NCBI GenBank assembly: GCA_018712885.1
Contig: DVGE01000045.1
Span: 1 to 12,585 of the forward strand
Direction: 5' to 3'
Source: Candidatus Pullichristensenella stercoripullorum
GTDB taxonomy: Bacteria > Bacillota > Clostridia > Christensenellales > Aristaeellaceae
DNA: 12,585 bases
A program made the position numbers and the translations under genes. The notes under the pieces are model-generated. The model was not told the origin of the DNA and made no database searches. It saw only the letters and a list, made by a program, of their open reading frames with translations. Shown here piece after piece: positions 11,725 to 12,585 of this stretch. The stretch's first letter is position 1. Each line of letters opens with the position of its first letter.

Positions 11725-12585
11725 CTACATCAGCGGCGCGAAGATGCGCAGCACCTCGCGAGCCATGCGCCGCAGGCCGCTGGCCTCGCACTCCTCGGGG
11801 GTGATCTGGCGGCAGTGGGCGATGGTCTCAAGGAAATCGCGCTTCACGTCCAGCACCGCGCCGCCGCCGTAGAGACAGGCGCCACATTCAAAGTGCAGAT
11901 AGAGGCTGCGGTAGTCCATGTTCACCGTGCCCACGGTGGCCACGGCGTCGTCGCAGACGAAGGTCTTGGCGTGGTTGAAGCCGCCGGTAAATTCGTAGAT
12001 CTTCACCCCGCCGTCGATCAGTTCGCGGTAATAGGAGCGCGTGGTCATGTGAACCAGGCGCTTGTCCCAGTTTTCCGGGGTGAGGATGCGCACGTCCACG
12101 CCGCTTCTGGCCGCCAGCGTCAGCGCCGAGAGCATCAGATCGTCCACAATCAGGTAGGGCGTGGAGATGTAGAGGTACTTGCGCGCCCCGTTGATGATCT
12201 GCATATAGACGCGCTCGGCGACGTTTTCCACGTCCAGCGGGCTGTCGCAATAGGGCTGCACATAGCCGTTGCCGGGCACGGGCACGGGCATGCGCTCGGG
12301 CGTGAAGCGCTCGTAGAGCGGCAGGCGGCGCGTGGCCAGCCCCCACATCTGCAAAAACATCAAGGTCAGCGACCAGGCCGCCTCGCCCTCCACCATCACG
12401 GCGGCGTCGCGCCAATGGCCAAAGCGGTCCACGCGGTTGATGTACTCGTCGGCGAGGTTGGCGCCGCCGGTAAAGGCGGTCACGCCGTCGATGGAGACAA
12501 TTTTGCGGTGGTCGCGGTTGTTCTGCAAAATGGTCAGCGCCGGGCGGAAGGGGCTGAACACCTCGCACTGTATGCCCTTGGCGCG
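11725..12585 (-). CDS. cls: Cardiolipin synthase (phospholipase D family), 5' part outside window
   Basis: The minus-strand frame is open to the window edge, giving the last 286 residues. Two HKD motifs are present: HRKIVSIDG with TGGANLADEY after it, and HAKTFVCDDAVATVGTVNMD. Together they form the active site of phospholipase D enzymes. Between them lie WRDAAVMVEGEAA, the YCDSPLDVENVAE region and YISTPYLIVDD, all in the order seen in bacterial cardiolipin synthases, which join two phosphatidylglycerol molecules at the membrane. The N-terminal membrane helices would lie outside the window. It converges on the prophage lysis genes and is probably a host chromosomal gene. The GTG at 12561 is not the true start, since homology (AKGIQCEVFSPFRPAL) continues upstream. 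Confidence 0.85.
   Translation of the reverse strand, partial: RAKGIQCEVFSPFRPALTILQNNRDHRKIVSIDGVTAFTGGANLADEYINRVDRFGHWRDAAVMVEGEAAWSLTLMFLQMWGLATRRLPLYERFTPERMPVPVPGNGYVQPYCDSPLDVENVAERVYMQIINGARKYLYISTPYLIVDDLMLSALTLAARSGVDVRILTPENWDKRLVHMTTRSYYRELIDGGVKIYEFTGGFNHAKTFVCDDAVATVGTVNMDYRSLYLHFECGACLYGGGAVLDVKRDFLETIAHCRQITPEECEASGLRRMAREVLRIFAPLM

Overview
The window is the tail and lysis end of a siphovirus-type prophage, followed by one convergent bacterial-type gene. The DNA is very GC-rich. Genes are packed with ATGA or TGATG overlaps and preceded by strong AGGAGG-type ribosome binding sites, and the non-coding gap carries sigma-A type promoters. Together with the gene families (Gp15, Dit, endopeptidase-tail, DUF859-like, r1t-type holin), this suggests a high-GC member of the Clostridia, probably a gut bacterium. 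The taxon is an inference.

Layout: 1-162 is the C-terminus of a probable major tail protein. It is followed by Gp15 (162-788), a probable tail assembly chaperone (778-1191), an unusually short tape measure protein (1204-2226) and the distal tail protein Dit (2223-2945). After a 782-base gap, a 1493-residue tail hub/tail-spike protein (3728-8209) and a 662-residue tail fibre (8222-10210) complete the tail tip. The lysis cassette follows: a three-domain endolysin (10229-11218), a one-helix plus coiled-coil holin accessory (11215-11457) and an r1t-like holin (11454-11669), closed by a strong intrinsic terminator (11676-11712). A cardiolipin synthase/phospholipase D gene (11725 to the window end, minus strand) converges on it and is probably host chromosome.

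The most interesting part is the gap between Dit and the tail hub. It is not empty. It holds two tandem, diverged copies of what reads as a prophage type I toxin-antitoxin module. Each copy has a plus-strand promoter (TTGACG, 18-base spacer, extended -10 TGCTAGAAT), an mRNA that would begin with a GGAGC/GCTCC hairpin, a conserved AGGAAGGA leader, and a tiny one-helix membrane peptide beginning MTDYE (28 and 24 residues). Each is faced by a minus-strand promoter with perfect consensus boxes (TTGACT, 17 bases, TATAAT, extended TG), which would make an antisense RNA covering the toxin mRNA 3' end. The toxin reading frames are about 41% and 47% G+C, far below their neighbours, and each module has its own plus-strand terminator, so the block looks like an acquired 'moron' inside the late operon. 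The peptides resemble the TxpA/BsrG/'putative holin-like toxin' group. The assignment rests on sequence reading alone.

How the parts fit: the late operon builds the tail tube, initiator and adhesion device, then lyses the cell. The toxin pair sits as an independently expressed island within that operon and could act in prophage maintenance, superinfection defence or lysis timing.
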